Assembly: GCA_039111635.1 (NCBI GenBank)
Contig: JBCAQO010000005.1
Location: 1,364,001-1,428,000, forward strand
Length of the DNA stretch: 64,000 nucleotides
Origin: Heterobasidion occidentale
Taxonomy: Eukaryota > Basidiomycota > Agaricomycetes > Russulales > Bondarzewiaceae
Direction: 5' to 3'
Every line of letters begins with the position of its first letter. Within the stretch, counting starts at the first letter, position 1. The notes beneath the pieces are model-generated. The model was not told where the DNA came from. It did not search any database and saw only the letters and a program-made list of their open reading frames with translations. Positions 35,129-46,495 of the stretch are shown here, one piece after another. Made by a program: the position numbers and the translations under genes.

Positions 35129-37482
35129 ATGTCGACGTCGATTTCCCACCTCACAGACGCCCTATTTCTCATCCCAGCACCTCTAGTTTCTCAATCTGGA
35201 AGCGCGAGCGTCGCCGCACACATCTCCAACGTTGAGATTGAACAGTCCCTTCAATCACTTTTACTCTCTTTGAAGCCACCATTAACCCATGCGCGCATCA
35301 ACGAAGCTATCCAGGCACTTCAGGAGTATGAGTCTTGTCGGACAGCGTCAGAAACTGCAGGAATTTCAAGTACTCGAACTTACGAAGAAGAGAACCTGAA
35401 GACTGCGATCGTCCATAGACTCATGGTCGGGACTTATGCTGTGGTTTTGGACACTTTCTTGAACGAGGCTATCAATGCAGAGACCGAGGCCGAGTGGTGG
35501 GCTGACATCGAGCGATCTACCTGGGGTGTTTGGTATTATCTTTTGCAGAGTGCGTGGACCTCATTTATTTTCCATATATATCCTCTGTCTGTTTCTTCAC
35601 GAATTTTCACTTCGTTCCATCACTGGAACGGTTGATGGGACAATGGTTCCACTAAAATCAAAATAGCAGTTGACCCTCCTATTCGATGCATCGATCAAAC
35701 TGACATCTAATTATCAGCTCTTCCGTCCCGGGTCATCAATCTTCTTCAGAAGGCAGTTGCTGCCTTGCATACCCAGAATCGATCGTTCACTACGTCTCTC
35801 CTGAGTATGTCCTCTCTACGCAGTCTTCTCTCCGAAAAGGAGCCAGGTCATCCGAACATCTTGGCCGCCTCACTGTTTCCACACCTACACCTCCACTCTC
35901 ACATGCTCCCCGTCTTTCTTCCTACCTTCAACGCGTCCAAGCTTTTCCTCAGACCTCCATCTCGGGCGCCATCTACAAAAGACGTCACATTGGCTTTCCG
36001 AACAATCCAGAACTCACTTTCCGCGTTGATCAACTCGATCTCTATATTTTTTACACTCCCGTTCGAGCTCACGCGTCAAGAATGCATGTTACAACGAAAA
36101 GAGCTGCAAAGAATTCGGGATGAGCGCGCAAAGGTTCTTGGTGACATGACGAACAGACGCGGCCAACTAGTCTGTGCTCTAGTCAGCACGTCTGAGCGCG
36201 AAATAGAACAAATTGGGTTTCTGGAAGAACTCACTTCAATAGCCTTCGGCGTTCCATATGCCGAAGCCCCTCCATCTGTCTCATATGCGCTTTCAAAATT
36301 ATCAACTCGCGCCATCCTCCAGCACACAACTCAACACCGAGAATACCTCGCGAGTCGGTCTCTCATGCGGCCCTCGAGGTTGACAAGGCTTTGGCCAAGG
36401 CTTGTGTTCTTGCCTCCGCTCGCCCTTCTTTTGCTCAGGGAGGTGTATGCGTCGAAGGTGTCGTTAGCAAGTATGGCTGGAGAAGTCTGGGAGACCATGA
36501 AAGGTTTCTGGAGAGGATGGCTTGTCGAACCGTCTAAGGATATATTCAAGACTGTGCGGGCTGGTGGAGAAGAGGGGATGATTGTTCGCAAAGAAAGCGT
36601 AGATGCGGATCTGCAGGTAGGCGCCTGGGCACGCCTGTTCTGTCGTCTCTCGTCAATTTGATCGAGACTCTCCCCATACGTCTAGTCACTAGAGCGGATG
36701 GCGCTGGACCTTGCCAGGGAAAAACTGCGGTACGGATCCGCACAGCTCGACGAACTATCCGCGAAAATTCGTGTGGGGGATCTGACGCCTATTCTGCAAA
36801 TTTATGAAGAGGATATTAAGAGTCCCATGAAGTCCGCAATTAGTGGAACTCTACTCCGGTCTGTCTTCGTGCAAGTTCAAAAGGCCAAGGTGTGTTCATG
36901 CCACGTTTCACCTCCGTCGCCGGCTTGTCTGACGCAATGCTTCCAAAGGTCGACCTTGACCAAACCCTCACAGGCATCGACAAGTTGCTGAAGTCGCAGG
37001 AGTTGACCTTTGCATTTGTGGGTGTAGCGCCAGCTTTTGCGATCGTTTACATCGCAAGCGGCTATCTGCGCAATCTTTGGTTCGATGGACGCGGGCAAGG
37101 GCGGTACGGTGGCAAGAAACAGCGGGCCGCAGCCTGGCTCGCGATGCGGCGCATTGAACGCCTCCTGATCTCCCAGCCGCAGACGCCAGGACAGAGCTCT
37201 GTCAATGACGCTCCACGAATGTCTCCTTACGCAGACCACATGACTCATATTCCCCCCCTTACCTCTGGCCTGATGTTGATCTCGCTGTCGGCGCTGAGAA
37301 CCTACGCAGAGACGTATCTCCCAATGCGGTCTAGGCTGCGGGAGGGCTTTTTAGAAGATGTCGGGGACCTTGAGGATCCGATTTTGAACAGGGAGGAAAA
37401 GGTCAGGGTTATTCAGAGGATGTGGAGGTCGTGGGGACGCATCCTAGACTGGGACAGAATGGGTGGGAAGAGCGAGAGGTGA
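35129..37482 (+). CDS. NCA2: NCA2 family mitochondrial protein
   Basis: Mitochondrial membrane protein; in yeast Nca2 is needed for normal expression of the Atp6/Atp8 subunits of ATP synthase. Four exons: 35129 onward ending VWYYLLQ, then ALPSRVINLLQKAVAALHTQ and the large exon with SLSALINSISIFFTLPFELT, RLTRLWPRLVFLPPLALLLL and VWETMKGFWRGWLVEPSKDI; then LERMALDLAREKLRYGSAQL and the last exon VDLDQTLTGIDKLLKSQELT with the membrane segment FAFVGVAPAFAIVYIASGYL. The C-terminus EEKVRVIQRMWRSWGRILDW is typical of the family. About 690 residues. All junctions are in frame. The inverted-repeat element sits in its promoter. Confidence 0.92.
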
Positions 37483-38081
37483 GGCCCTCCACACGCATGG
37501 GAGCCTGTAGCGCCGGTCTCAGGACATAATGGTTCATACGAGATTTACCAGCCTTTCCTTCATATGACTGCTGGTGTTTTCCAAAAGCCTAGAACAATGA
37601 ATGGATAGCCCTATGGGTACGTTCGCGGAATCCGCGCTGGCGTGCTGGACGATGACATTTACTTACAGCCACAGGTTCATACTTGTAAGGAGAGACCCAA
37701 GCTTTGACAAGGAGTCCGAGCGGTGCGAAAATCAGGCGGAGAAAGCGTAAAAGATCGGCATTCAGTGGCACACCACTGGCACACCGCCAAAATATACGAG
37801 TATTGATACATTTATTGGCATGATTTCTTTCGCCGAGGCCCATTATTCTAGATCTGGCTGTGTTGCACAAACCAGGGCACTACCAGTGCTCTAGAAAGAA
37901 TATTACAGATGATTGGCGGAGTGTTAAATAAGTCATCAAGGCAACTCCTCGGCCCGGCGTCAGACCCGGCAATGGACGAAGATTAGGTGTCGGGCCGATG
38001 GATCTTACTTGGTGATGGTGCGGGTGATCACCATTTGCTGACGAATGCCCCTCTGCAACCTGTTCACCTTGTTCTCCCATC
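37483..38081. other. Intergenic between NCA2 and SOD
   Basis: Downstream of NCA2 and upstream of the SOD gene, same strand. A short direct repeat (tggcacaccactggcacacc near 37769) is present. No gene was recognised. Confidence 0.4.
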
Positions 38082-38967
38082 ATGGAGACGTACCGCGCTG
38101 CACCTGTCAATAGCGGGGGGAATAGGACTGTTATATTTGTCGGCCTGGTCACCGCTGCTATTATGCTCGTTCTGTGGGGATTGTTTAAGCCGGCTAGTCC
38201 ACCGATGATTCGCAAGGTGTCTCGTCTACTTGAGAAAACATACCGTGGTGATTGATACAATCGCATTGCTTTTTAGGCAGTTGTCGTGCTCTCTGGACCA
38301 GAATCGAAGGCTTTTGGTACAGTGGTCTTCGAACAAGTTTCCAGTACCGGGGCGGTCACTGTGACTGGAGACCTCCAAAACCTCGATCCTTCAGTCAGAC
38401 GTGGTTTCCACATACAGTACGCATATTTTCCTCCCCAAGAGTTTGCATCCTCATGTCTGAGTCATTTTGAATAGCCAACTAGGCGATACAACTAATGGTT
38501 GCTTGTCGGCTGGCCCCCATTTCAACCCATATAATAAGAACCACGGCGCCCCTTATGACTCAGAGAGACACGTAGGCGATCTCGGAAACATCGAAAGCGA
38601 CAGGTTTGGTATTGCCAAGTTCACGATTCAGGATAGCATGATTACTTTGAACGGACCTTTGAGCATTGTTGGGTGAGCAGTCAATCTTTTCCTGATCAAC
38701 CTTTGGGCATTTTGATACAAAGACGACCCTCTAGTCGCACTGTGGTCTTACATGCAGTAAGCGCATAACCTCATACCAATACATAGCCAGCTCAAGTCTT
38801 GCTCAGGGCGTCGATGACCTTGGAAGAGGGAATAATGCTGAGTCTCGAAAGACAGGCAACGCCGGCGCACGATCAGCGTGTGGCATCATTGGTATAATAT
38901 ATCTCGTTTATATCTTCCATCTCTTGTGACTCAAATTCCCCGGATAGGGATCGCTGAACTTGTATAG
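38082..38967 (+). CDS. Cu/Zn superoxide dismutase with N-terminal membrane anchor
   Basis: Converts superoxide to peroxide and oxygen. The SOD fold is complete: GFHIHQLGD (Cu ligands H46, H48 by SOD1 numbering), [11 protein letters not shown] (Cys57, H63), [17 protein letters not shown] (H71, H80, D83), RTVVLHAGVDDLG (H120) and [15 protein letters not shown] (Arg143, Cys146). Unlike cytosolic SOD1, the first exon adds about 45 residues, [15 protein letters not shown], then the 20-residue hydrophobic stretch [20 protein letters not shown], then [10 protein letters not shown] before the fold. This looks like a signal anchor that would place the enzyme outside the cytosol or in an organelle lumen; orientation is inferred. 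Six exons; the last intron ends at ggatag, giving the canonical C-terminus and a stop at 38965-38967. Confidence 0.9.
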
Positions 38968-39098
38968 GCAGCTCAGAAAATAAAATGTTACGATTCTCCA
39001 GCATACATAACAACGGTGTACACAGCCATCGTGTTTGACCATGACCATTCCTTCCTTTCGTGCTAGCCTGCACTTCAAAACGCCTGTGCCACGAGCGC

Positions 39099-40485
39099 CT
39101 ACTGGCACTACAAAGTGAAATGTCTCAGCGGTATATTTCACTATGGTCATTTCCAGAATATCTCACCTGATAATAATAGGGAGCAGACACGGCGATGCAT
39201 GCGGTACCAGTCACGCATGTGGTGGGACCGGTGTATCCGGTACCTAGACACCCAATATTGCATAAGTAGGTGCTGCCTGTTTCTGGCTTCAGAACCTGAT
39301 CATACCTCCGCACTGCCCATACTTGGTCTGTGTAGGTCCGACGGCAGTCGAAGTACTGGACACCGACGTCGAAGAGCTCGCTGGCGACGAAATTGTGGAA
39401 GTCACAGGGGGTGATGAGGACGAAGGCGCGCTTGATCCGCTTCCAACACTCGTCGTGATCGGGCCGCTTTCGATATACACACCAGAGAAGTAGAAGTTCT
39501 CCGGAGTGGCATCGTTGACTATGCGTAAGACTCCAACGTGCCAGTCCTCCGAGTTGGTTGACGTCGAGGCAGCTATGTTGTTAAAGACCTTGGTCAGTGG
39601 GGCGGCGCCCTCCGAGAACCAGAGGCCGACAGTGCTCGCAGAGAACTAGCATGCGGATAAGCGTAACTCATGGCATCCGAAAATTTAAACAAGAGCTTAC
39701 GTCGATGTCGTAAGCAAAGTTATACCAGGTATCCGCCTCCCAGAAAAAGCCCCACTGGGGAGAACTTGAAACGTGCCATTCCAGGTAGGTTTGGTTAGGG
39801 GCGACACCATACTTGAGCTGTGAAAATGTATATCGAAGGTAAGTCTTCTTCATGCTATTCACCGCAGCCTAGTTCTCACCTCTGTGAAGTGGGATTCAAA
39901 GAAAAAGATTTGATGTTCTAAGGCCGACTGTATGCAGAGCGCTCATCTCACTGGCACCTAAGGCTTGATGAACTAGTGAAACTCACCTCTGGAGGACTCG
40001 TGCTGTCGCGCTTAATGGAAAAGTGGTAGAAAAGATTCCCCGTTCCGAGGTTTGCCGTGGTCTGCGGAATCAGCTCTGTCCTCTCCATCTGCGAGTTCCA
40101 TGTGGCCGTCGAGTCAATAGTGACTCGCAAGCCATTGGTCTCCGCAGTGTCGGCGGGATTCTTATATGAGGGGTCGAGGGCTAGGTAGTAGGGGGTTGGT
40201 TGTGTTCCGTGTATGTACTGGACCGCAGTAGATAAGACTAACGATATCGTACTAGTTTGGCGTGAGCGACGTACCCACTGATATTCTCCAACCTCATCAG
40301 CCCAAGACCCTGTAGTCCAATCGTCAGCCTATTATTGTTTATATTTATCAGGAGACATTCCACTTACAGTCATCGAACGCAGAGACGGTAGGATACGAGT
40401 TAAAGGAACCCGACCAGACCGTCGTCCCCGCGCGAGCAGAGATGCTGAACAGGGATAGTAAACTAAGCGCAAAAGTCAGAAACAT
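39099..40485 (-). CDS. GH131 beta-glucanase with CBM1
   Basis: Secreted glycoside hydrolase family 131 enzyme, active on beta-1,3/1,4/1,6-glucans. The start ATG at 40485 gives the signal peptide MFLTFALSLLSLFSISARA, then SGSFNSYPTVSAFDDWSWAD, EYQWYIHG, YLALDPSYKNPADTAETNGL, WNSQMERTELIPQTTANLGT (the GH131 ERTELIP motif), NLFYHFSIKR, WYNFAYDIDFSASTVGLWFS and STNSEDWHVGVLRI. A Ser/Thr-rich linker (SSSTSVSSTSTAVGPTQ) leads to the CBM1 (KYGQCGGMGYTGPTTC, ending YYYQCQ at 39099). About nine exons. A minus-strand TATATAAA at 40520-40527 lies some 40 bases upstream. It converges on the SOD gene with 131 bases between stops. Confidence 0.92.
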
Positions 40486-40827
40486 GATTCAATCGGTATC
40501 GACCTCTGCATTGTTTCGCTTTATATATCAACAACCTTGTTGATCCATATTGCAAAACGTCTCGCTGGGGAAAATTGTCGGATGCGATGTATTTGCGAAT
40601 ATCTACCTTGAAATATCCCCGAATGTCGACATCGGTCTTCCTTTGCCCACGGGACACCTTTCGGAAAAAATCAAACCAGAAGAAATCCAAGTGCGCGCAG
40701 AAGTCTGCGCAAACAATGTATTCCGCCCGTCTGTGGTGATGAATCAAACAGCTATGGCAGCATAGGTATATTCTTGTGGTCATGGGTATAGATTACAAAC
40801 TTCATGGAATGCAAAAGGATACGACAA
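40486..40827. other. Intergenic: GH131 promoter and CSC1 3' region
   Basis: About 340 bases; apart from the TATA box nothing was recognised. Confidence 0.45.
40520..40527 (-). promoter_or_regulatory. TATA box of the GH131 gene
   Basis: TATATAAA on the minus strand, about 35-42 bases upstream of the GH131 start codon, as in the AA9 genes. Confidence 0.6.
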
Positions 40828-43800
40828 TCACTCCGCTCTGGCGAACAGCCATCTCGTCAACCACGACCTATGTGCCCTGGCGCCCTGCTGAGCTTCCTCA
40901 GCCTCCCTTCGTAAACGTTCCTCCAATGCTACCCGCTCTTCAACAAGAGCCTCCTCTTCGACGGCCTCCTGCATTGTCACCGCAGTCGGCTCGCGCTCGC
41001 GATATGTAGGGATACTGGCCAGAGAGGGATTTGCCAACATCTGTGATACAGTAGGAAAAAGCTCCCCCTGAATACGTCGGTTGGGGCGGGGTCCTGGGTC
41101 TTCCCGAAGTCCTAGTTCCTGAGTCAACGACCCAGAGCGCCCTCGCATCCTCCGACCAATTGCTGACCGGAACGATGACGGAGCACTGAACTGAGGTCGC
41201 ATACCAGAGATGCCGGACGTGGTACGGATCCTGGACATGATAGATGGCCCTACATCGAACGTATGAGGCCGATGAAGGCTAGCGCTAGACCGTGCCGTCC
41301 CGACAGTGCTCCGCTCACTACTCCGTCTGCGCCTGCCCAGAAGAGTTGGCCGACGTTCTTGCGCATCTTCAATATTCTCATCTCGGTCTGGAGCATTGAT
41401 CCGGGACGCAATTCTTGGAGGTAATGAGACCACCTCGCTTCCATCAAAACGCCGTGCCGTTGACATCGAAGAACTGCGTGCTCTGTCAAGTGGAGGTGGG
41501 GGGGCAATAGAGGGTGTCTGCTGATGAGGCGCTCCTGACGTGAATAACAAGCCTAGTTGGCCTGTGGTAGTGGTCGTTGTTAGTGACCTTTGGACATCGA
41601 CTGTCTCGTCAAGGTTGAGAATGTTGCAAGGATTACGGGGTAGCCAGAGGGTGTTGCTGATCGGCTGTTTGTAGTAGGGGTTCTCGTATGGATGGCAAGG
41701 GTCCGATTCGTCGTCCCAAGCGGGGTGGGGAGGGTGGGGAGTTACGAGAGCCGTTGCTGTAGCTTCCGCGAGATGTATTGGTGTCTTAGATGAACTTGGA
41801 GGTGACGGTGCAGCATTCTCCCCTTTGCTCTGCTCTTGATTAACAGATTCAGAAGTGGGCAATGGATCTGCCTTGGAACGAAGACCATCAATAGACTGGA
41901 GCCGTGCAAAAGACGATTGGGAGGTGGCGAAAGGGTTTGGCTGCCGTCTTGCGTCGCGGCGTCCTTGGCCAGAGTAGGTTGCGTAAGAAAAGACGACCTC
42001 GGTACGGAGCCGCCACGTCTTCCAATGTTTCCACGACTGCGAAAAGTCGGTTTTGGGTTGCGCGCCGCTCCCTGCATCCTCCCTGTGATTGGAAATGGAA
42101 TCTCTATCGCCAGCGGAATTGTCATCGACAAGCTCCTCTTCGGTGCCACAAACGATGCTTGCTTCCCACATGTCATCGCGCTCGAATTTCGCACGACAAG
42201 CATGGGTTAATCTGGAAGGCACATCGATGAGTAGGAACATGAAGAGATATAACAGATACATACAGTAACTTCATCAAGACTGTGAGGATGATGAGAACTG
42301 CTGATAAACCAACGTTCGCTCGCTTCTTCAAAACGGCCATGTATGCAAGGAAGACAGCCTAAAACAACTTTTTCAATTATGTTACTCAGACCGGATTCTT
42401 GATGCACAAACCTGCGAAAGGACAAGGCCTGTGACGGAATCAGTCATTGATTAGGAGACCAAAAAATTCGCCTACCGTCCAAGGAATACCGAATCATTCG
42501 GATCAAGAGATGCTGGCCATTTCCTTCATAATTCTTGGCGTACACATGCAGTAACTACAGTGGAACTTGTAAGTAAATCAGCATCACCTTTCTCATTCTA
42601 GTGCTCACCTGGTTCTTGATGACCGCTAAACGGTACTTGACTATCAGACAATTGTTTTGGTTGGGAGTTCAGATGAAAAACGCACTGCTCTGGACCATGA
42701 AATATACAAACCCAAAGGGCACAACCAAAGGGTTTAGGACTGTGAAAAGCAGGAGGACATGCACTACAAGCATATGATTAGGAAGCCAATCTGTACGGAA
42801 CGTGAGGTGAGCTTGGCCTTCTCGAGTCCAGACTCTACTCACAATAGTAATTGAAAGTACGGGGCCGGATGCCAACAGAGCGTTTGCGAGGCGTGGCTTG
42901 TCGTTTCGTCGAGGGATACATGAAAAGAGGGAGCTGATATTCAAGGGACTTAGTGATCGGATACATTTCAGATAACGGGTAAGAAGTACCCCAACTATAT
43001 GGGAAGTATTAGCATGCCCCGACAAGTTACACAGTCGGTTTGACTCACAAAGAACCAGTTCGATACCTCCATGCATCCCCGTCGTGAAAATCACTGTCAC
43101 CGTGATCAATACCAAATGGACACTGAAATTGGAATCAGACCTACTCCATCCGACATAGAATGGTCCTGCAGAAGGGAAACTGCTAGATATGATTTCCAAC
43201 ACATTTTGGTGGTTCGCCTTCGAAGCAAACGAGACAAGGAAAGATTGCAATGTAGCGGTCCCGACGCAGAAGAAAACCAGGACATTGACGATGAGAAACT
43301 TGTAATATCGTGCCATGATCCGATCATGTAGCTCAGAGAGCGTGATGAGAGTGTGTGCCTTCTTTCCAATAAGTAGCAAGATCAAGGGAATGAGAATACT
43401 CAGAAGAGCGACAAGGACAGTGGGTAGTAGAGATTGGATTAATTCTAGCGAAGAATGAGTAGTGAGCTTTTCTCTTGCACGAGGATACTGACTGCATACC
43501 CTCCTCCCATGGGTGATGGTCCAAGTAATGATTCTGAGCCGTCGCCAATTTGAGATGAGAAAAGACGGAAAAAAACGAGGGAACGTACGAGCCCTGGCCA
43601 GAAAGCGCTGATATTCTGAATCGAGACCAAACCGACAAAGAAGGTGACGGGGAATACCCAAAAGAGCGTAAAAGCCCTATATAATTTGAAGAGAAAAAAA
43701 TCAGAAATCGTAGGAACCAAATATGAACATTCCCACCAAACTCCAATATCGACTACCCAATCTTTGACAAACTACATGAGGCACAGTGAACATCTCGCAA

Positions 43801-45949
43801 TTGACTCGGAAGTAAGTCGAAGACTGCATACCTCCACGCGATAAGACGCTTTCATCACTCTTGTCCAATCCAAATCTTCGTATCCAGGAGCCATTGTGAC
43901 AAAGCAAGCGAGGGGATTATCTGGGTTCACAGCAAGGTACCTGCAGGCGCGTCTGGCATCTCTTGGGTCCGCAAATGTAACAAACGCAGTGGATACGGGA
44001 TCATAATCAGCAACGGCCTTCGCCCTGTGCTCCGTGATGAGGTTCGTTAGTAAAGCGTATTTCGCATTGTAATAGTCGATTGATGCCACGGTAGTGTTGT
44101 GAAAGAGTGTGCGCAGTCGGATCAGGGGTTGGTATGGATCAAGAGCACGGCGAGGAAGGCTGTGGAGAACGTCCCAGATAGTCCGACCGTTCGTGTCTGA
44201 TATATGCCTATACTTCTCGTCTGGAATTCGAGGGGGATGGAAGAGGTCCCGAACGAAACCCAAGACACGCTTTGCGAAAGGTTGAGGTACATTGTTCCGA
44301 GTAACGAAACGGGTTCGAAGCCCGAACTCGTCAACAAAAGGCGTGAGTTCACGGAGAAGGAGGTCTGTATAATCTTCGTCTTCGCCTTCGCCTTGATTGT
44401 CGTGTGTCATCGTTGCTACTGTGTTCGCGCCAGGCTTGTCGTGAGGATGTGACAGCCGATGCAAGGACATCCGAGACGTTAGTCGCTTGATTAACGGCTT
44501 CCCATTTTCACGCTCATCCAAGATCTCCTTGACCGCAAACAAGACCCTCTTTGCCAGCTTTATGTGAGCGACTTCGAGCCGTCTAAGAAAATCTTCCCGT
44601 CTTTCGAGCAAGGATTGCAATTCTGTCATCTTCCGTGCAATAATAACGCGATCAATGACTGGGACCTGTCGCCCATCCATACGCGGGTTACATCCATTAT
44701 CTGATTGTCCTTCGTTACGATGAGGGATGAGTTCTGGTATGCGCTTGACCCTGTTAAACAAGAACGCCATTGATGTGTTGAGAAAGCCCGGCTGAGCAGC
44801 AGATGGGAGTCCGATATATGGCACGTCGATGGGCCGTGAGAGATAGTATTGGAAATACTCCGCAAGTTCTTTTTCAGAGCGCAGAGAGCGAGGGACGTTC
44901 GTGACCATGACACTTCGAAGCCGCAGACCCCGATCAAATCCATCATCATCAGTTGCTGGTACGGATGACAGAAACGGATACTGGGGGTGGGGATGGGGAT
45001 TGAAACGCGCACTGTGCTCATCCTGTGCGGCAGAGGCGAGTCGATCTGCAGTGTCTTGAATATTGGCGTGTCGATAAGCGAAAGCTCCACGGCATATCCA
45101 GAGTATGGTAGCCATCCATGTCAGAGTGATGTAGTAGAGAAGGATCAGATGTATCCAGAGAAGGTTGCTACCGTCTTGTGTGAGGACAAGTGAAGAGATC
45201 GAAGCACGGGTCATGGACCGAGGAGAGACCGTTTCGTCGGAGAAGTGGACATGGATGGGTAGCAGAATCGGGACAGTCGTGAAGGTATGCAGAAATGTGA
45301 ACCAAGCTGCAGGGAGATGCCTGAAGTCAGTAATCTTTCCCCGGAGGGTGATCTGTTGACAATATTGGCGAAAGCATACCGCAGCCACGAAGGAACCGAA
45401 CATAAAGCGTGGCGTCGACTCCTCTCAGTTTGTTCATCCCTGATTCAGGGAAGTTGACGACTTCCTTAACCCATGAGAGAGGCCAGCCTTGAGGATGCGG
45501 AGGAGACGGTCGCCTACAGAGAGCGTGGATGAGAGCTTAGAGAACAAGGTTCATTGAATAAGCTGCGAAATCATTACTTTGCCCATGACCGTCCCTGGTA
45601 TAGACTAAGTATATAAAACTTGTTAGCAATCTAGATCACGGATTGAAGAGCAGACACCAAAGGTCCTGAAGAATGGAAATGAAAGCAACGAGACGTGGAG
45701 AGAAGGCCACTCACTAACCAAACTCCCAAGTTTCAACACTATCCAACCCTTTCACCACCCGCCTCCCTCGCCTTCTCCTCTTCATAAACTCATAGGCCGT
45801 GATGCATATCGCCCCAAGACCAATGGCAATTACCGACTGGTTGATGAGACCACTTTATATTCAATGTTAGTTTCAACATAGATGAGCGGTTCGTCTTGCC
45901 ATGGTCACCTGTAGTTCTTGGAAAATGGTCTATCTTCAATGGTCGCCAT
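40828..45949 (-). CDS. CSC1: CSC1/TMEM63 (DUF221) stress-gated cation channel
   Basis: Plasma-membrane channel of the OSCA/TMEM63 family, opened by osmotic or mechanical stress. The start ATG at 45949 gives MATIEDRPFSKNYSGLINQ, first helix SVIAIGLGAICITAYEFMKR, then PHPQGWPLSWVKEVVNFPES, GVDATLYVRFLRGC, the cytosolic RNA-recognition-like loop (RSVMVTNVPRSLRSEKELAE, AFVTFADPRDARRACRYLAV) and the helices of the second half including SFLVSFASKANHQNVLEI and VHVLLLFTVLNPLVVPFGFV. A C-terminal tail of about 450 mostly polar residues ends at 40828 with TRWLFARAE; it is long for the family and rich in Arg, Ser and Pro. The gene has at least ten introns. Not every junction was checked. Confidence 0.9.
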
Positions 45950-46495
45950 TCAACCTCTGGTGTTCGATTGTCACCGTCGACTCGCAAGGGGAAAGCCGGG
46001 GTTAGGCCAGAGTTGAGCGCTGAGAGGACGAAAGTGGAGAGCCCAGCGAAGAAGCCAGAAGCATTGCGGCTGCTGTATACACATCTGCACCTATCCGCGC
46101 TGCACCTCTTGTTGCATGCATGACGCCATCAGCTATTCGAGGAACTTTGGGCGCTGTGACGGCATGGACCAAATATATCGGTACACAACATTGGCACAGT
46201 ATGTAGTTTGCGTTACATGCAGAGATACATGGTGTACATACTGACATCAAAACAAACATGGTCCAAACTGGTAAGCGGTGAGAAAGCAAGACATGTAAGT
46301 GCAAGAGATAAGTGTCAATATAATCATATACAAGGGCAAAGGTGGGGTAACGACTGTTTTATCTTTACGCTGAGGGCTGACTGTTGGAGACTGGCAAAAC
46401 CGACACAATGAGGGGAACATATAAGCAATATATCTGGAGTGTGTATTCAAATCATTGTCCAGGATGATGAGAATACGCTGCTCACAAAGATTCGT
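45950..46495. other. Intergenic: CSC1 promoter region and F-box 3' region
   Basis: About 0.55 kb; both neighbours are on the minus strand. Nothing recognisable was found. Confidence 0.4.

Noticed and set aside
38881..38929. SOD reading straight on to a hydrophobic tail [11 protein letters not shown]
   Set aside because: A 57-nt GT-AG intron ending ggatag gives the canonical IIGIAELV end, so the hydrophobic tail is probably intron sequence.
44310..44322. GGGTTCGAAGCCC, like a tRNA T arm
   Set aside because: It is inside the CSC1 coding exon (frame LRTRFVTRNN) and has no tRNA fold around it.
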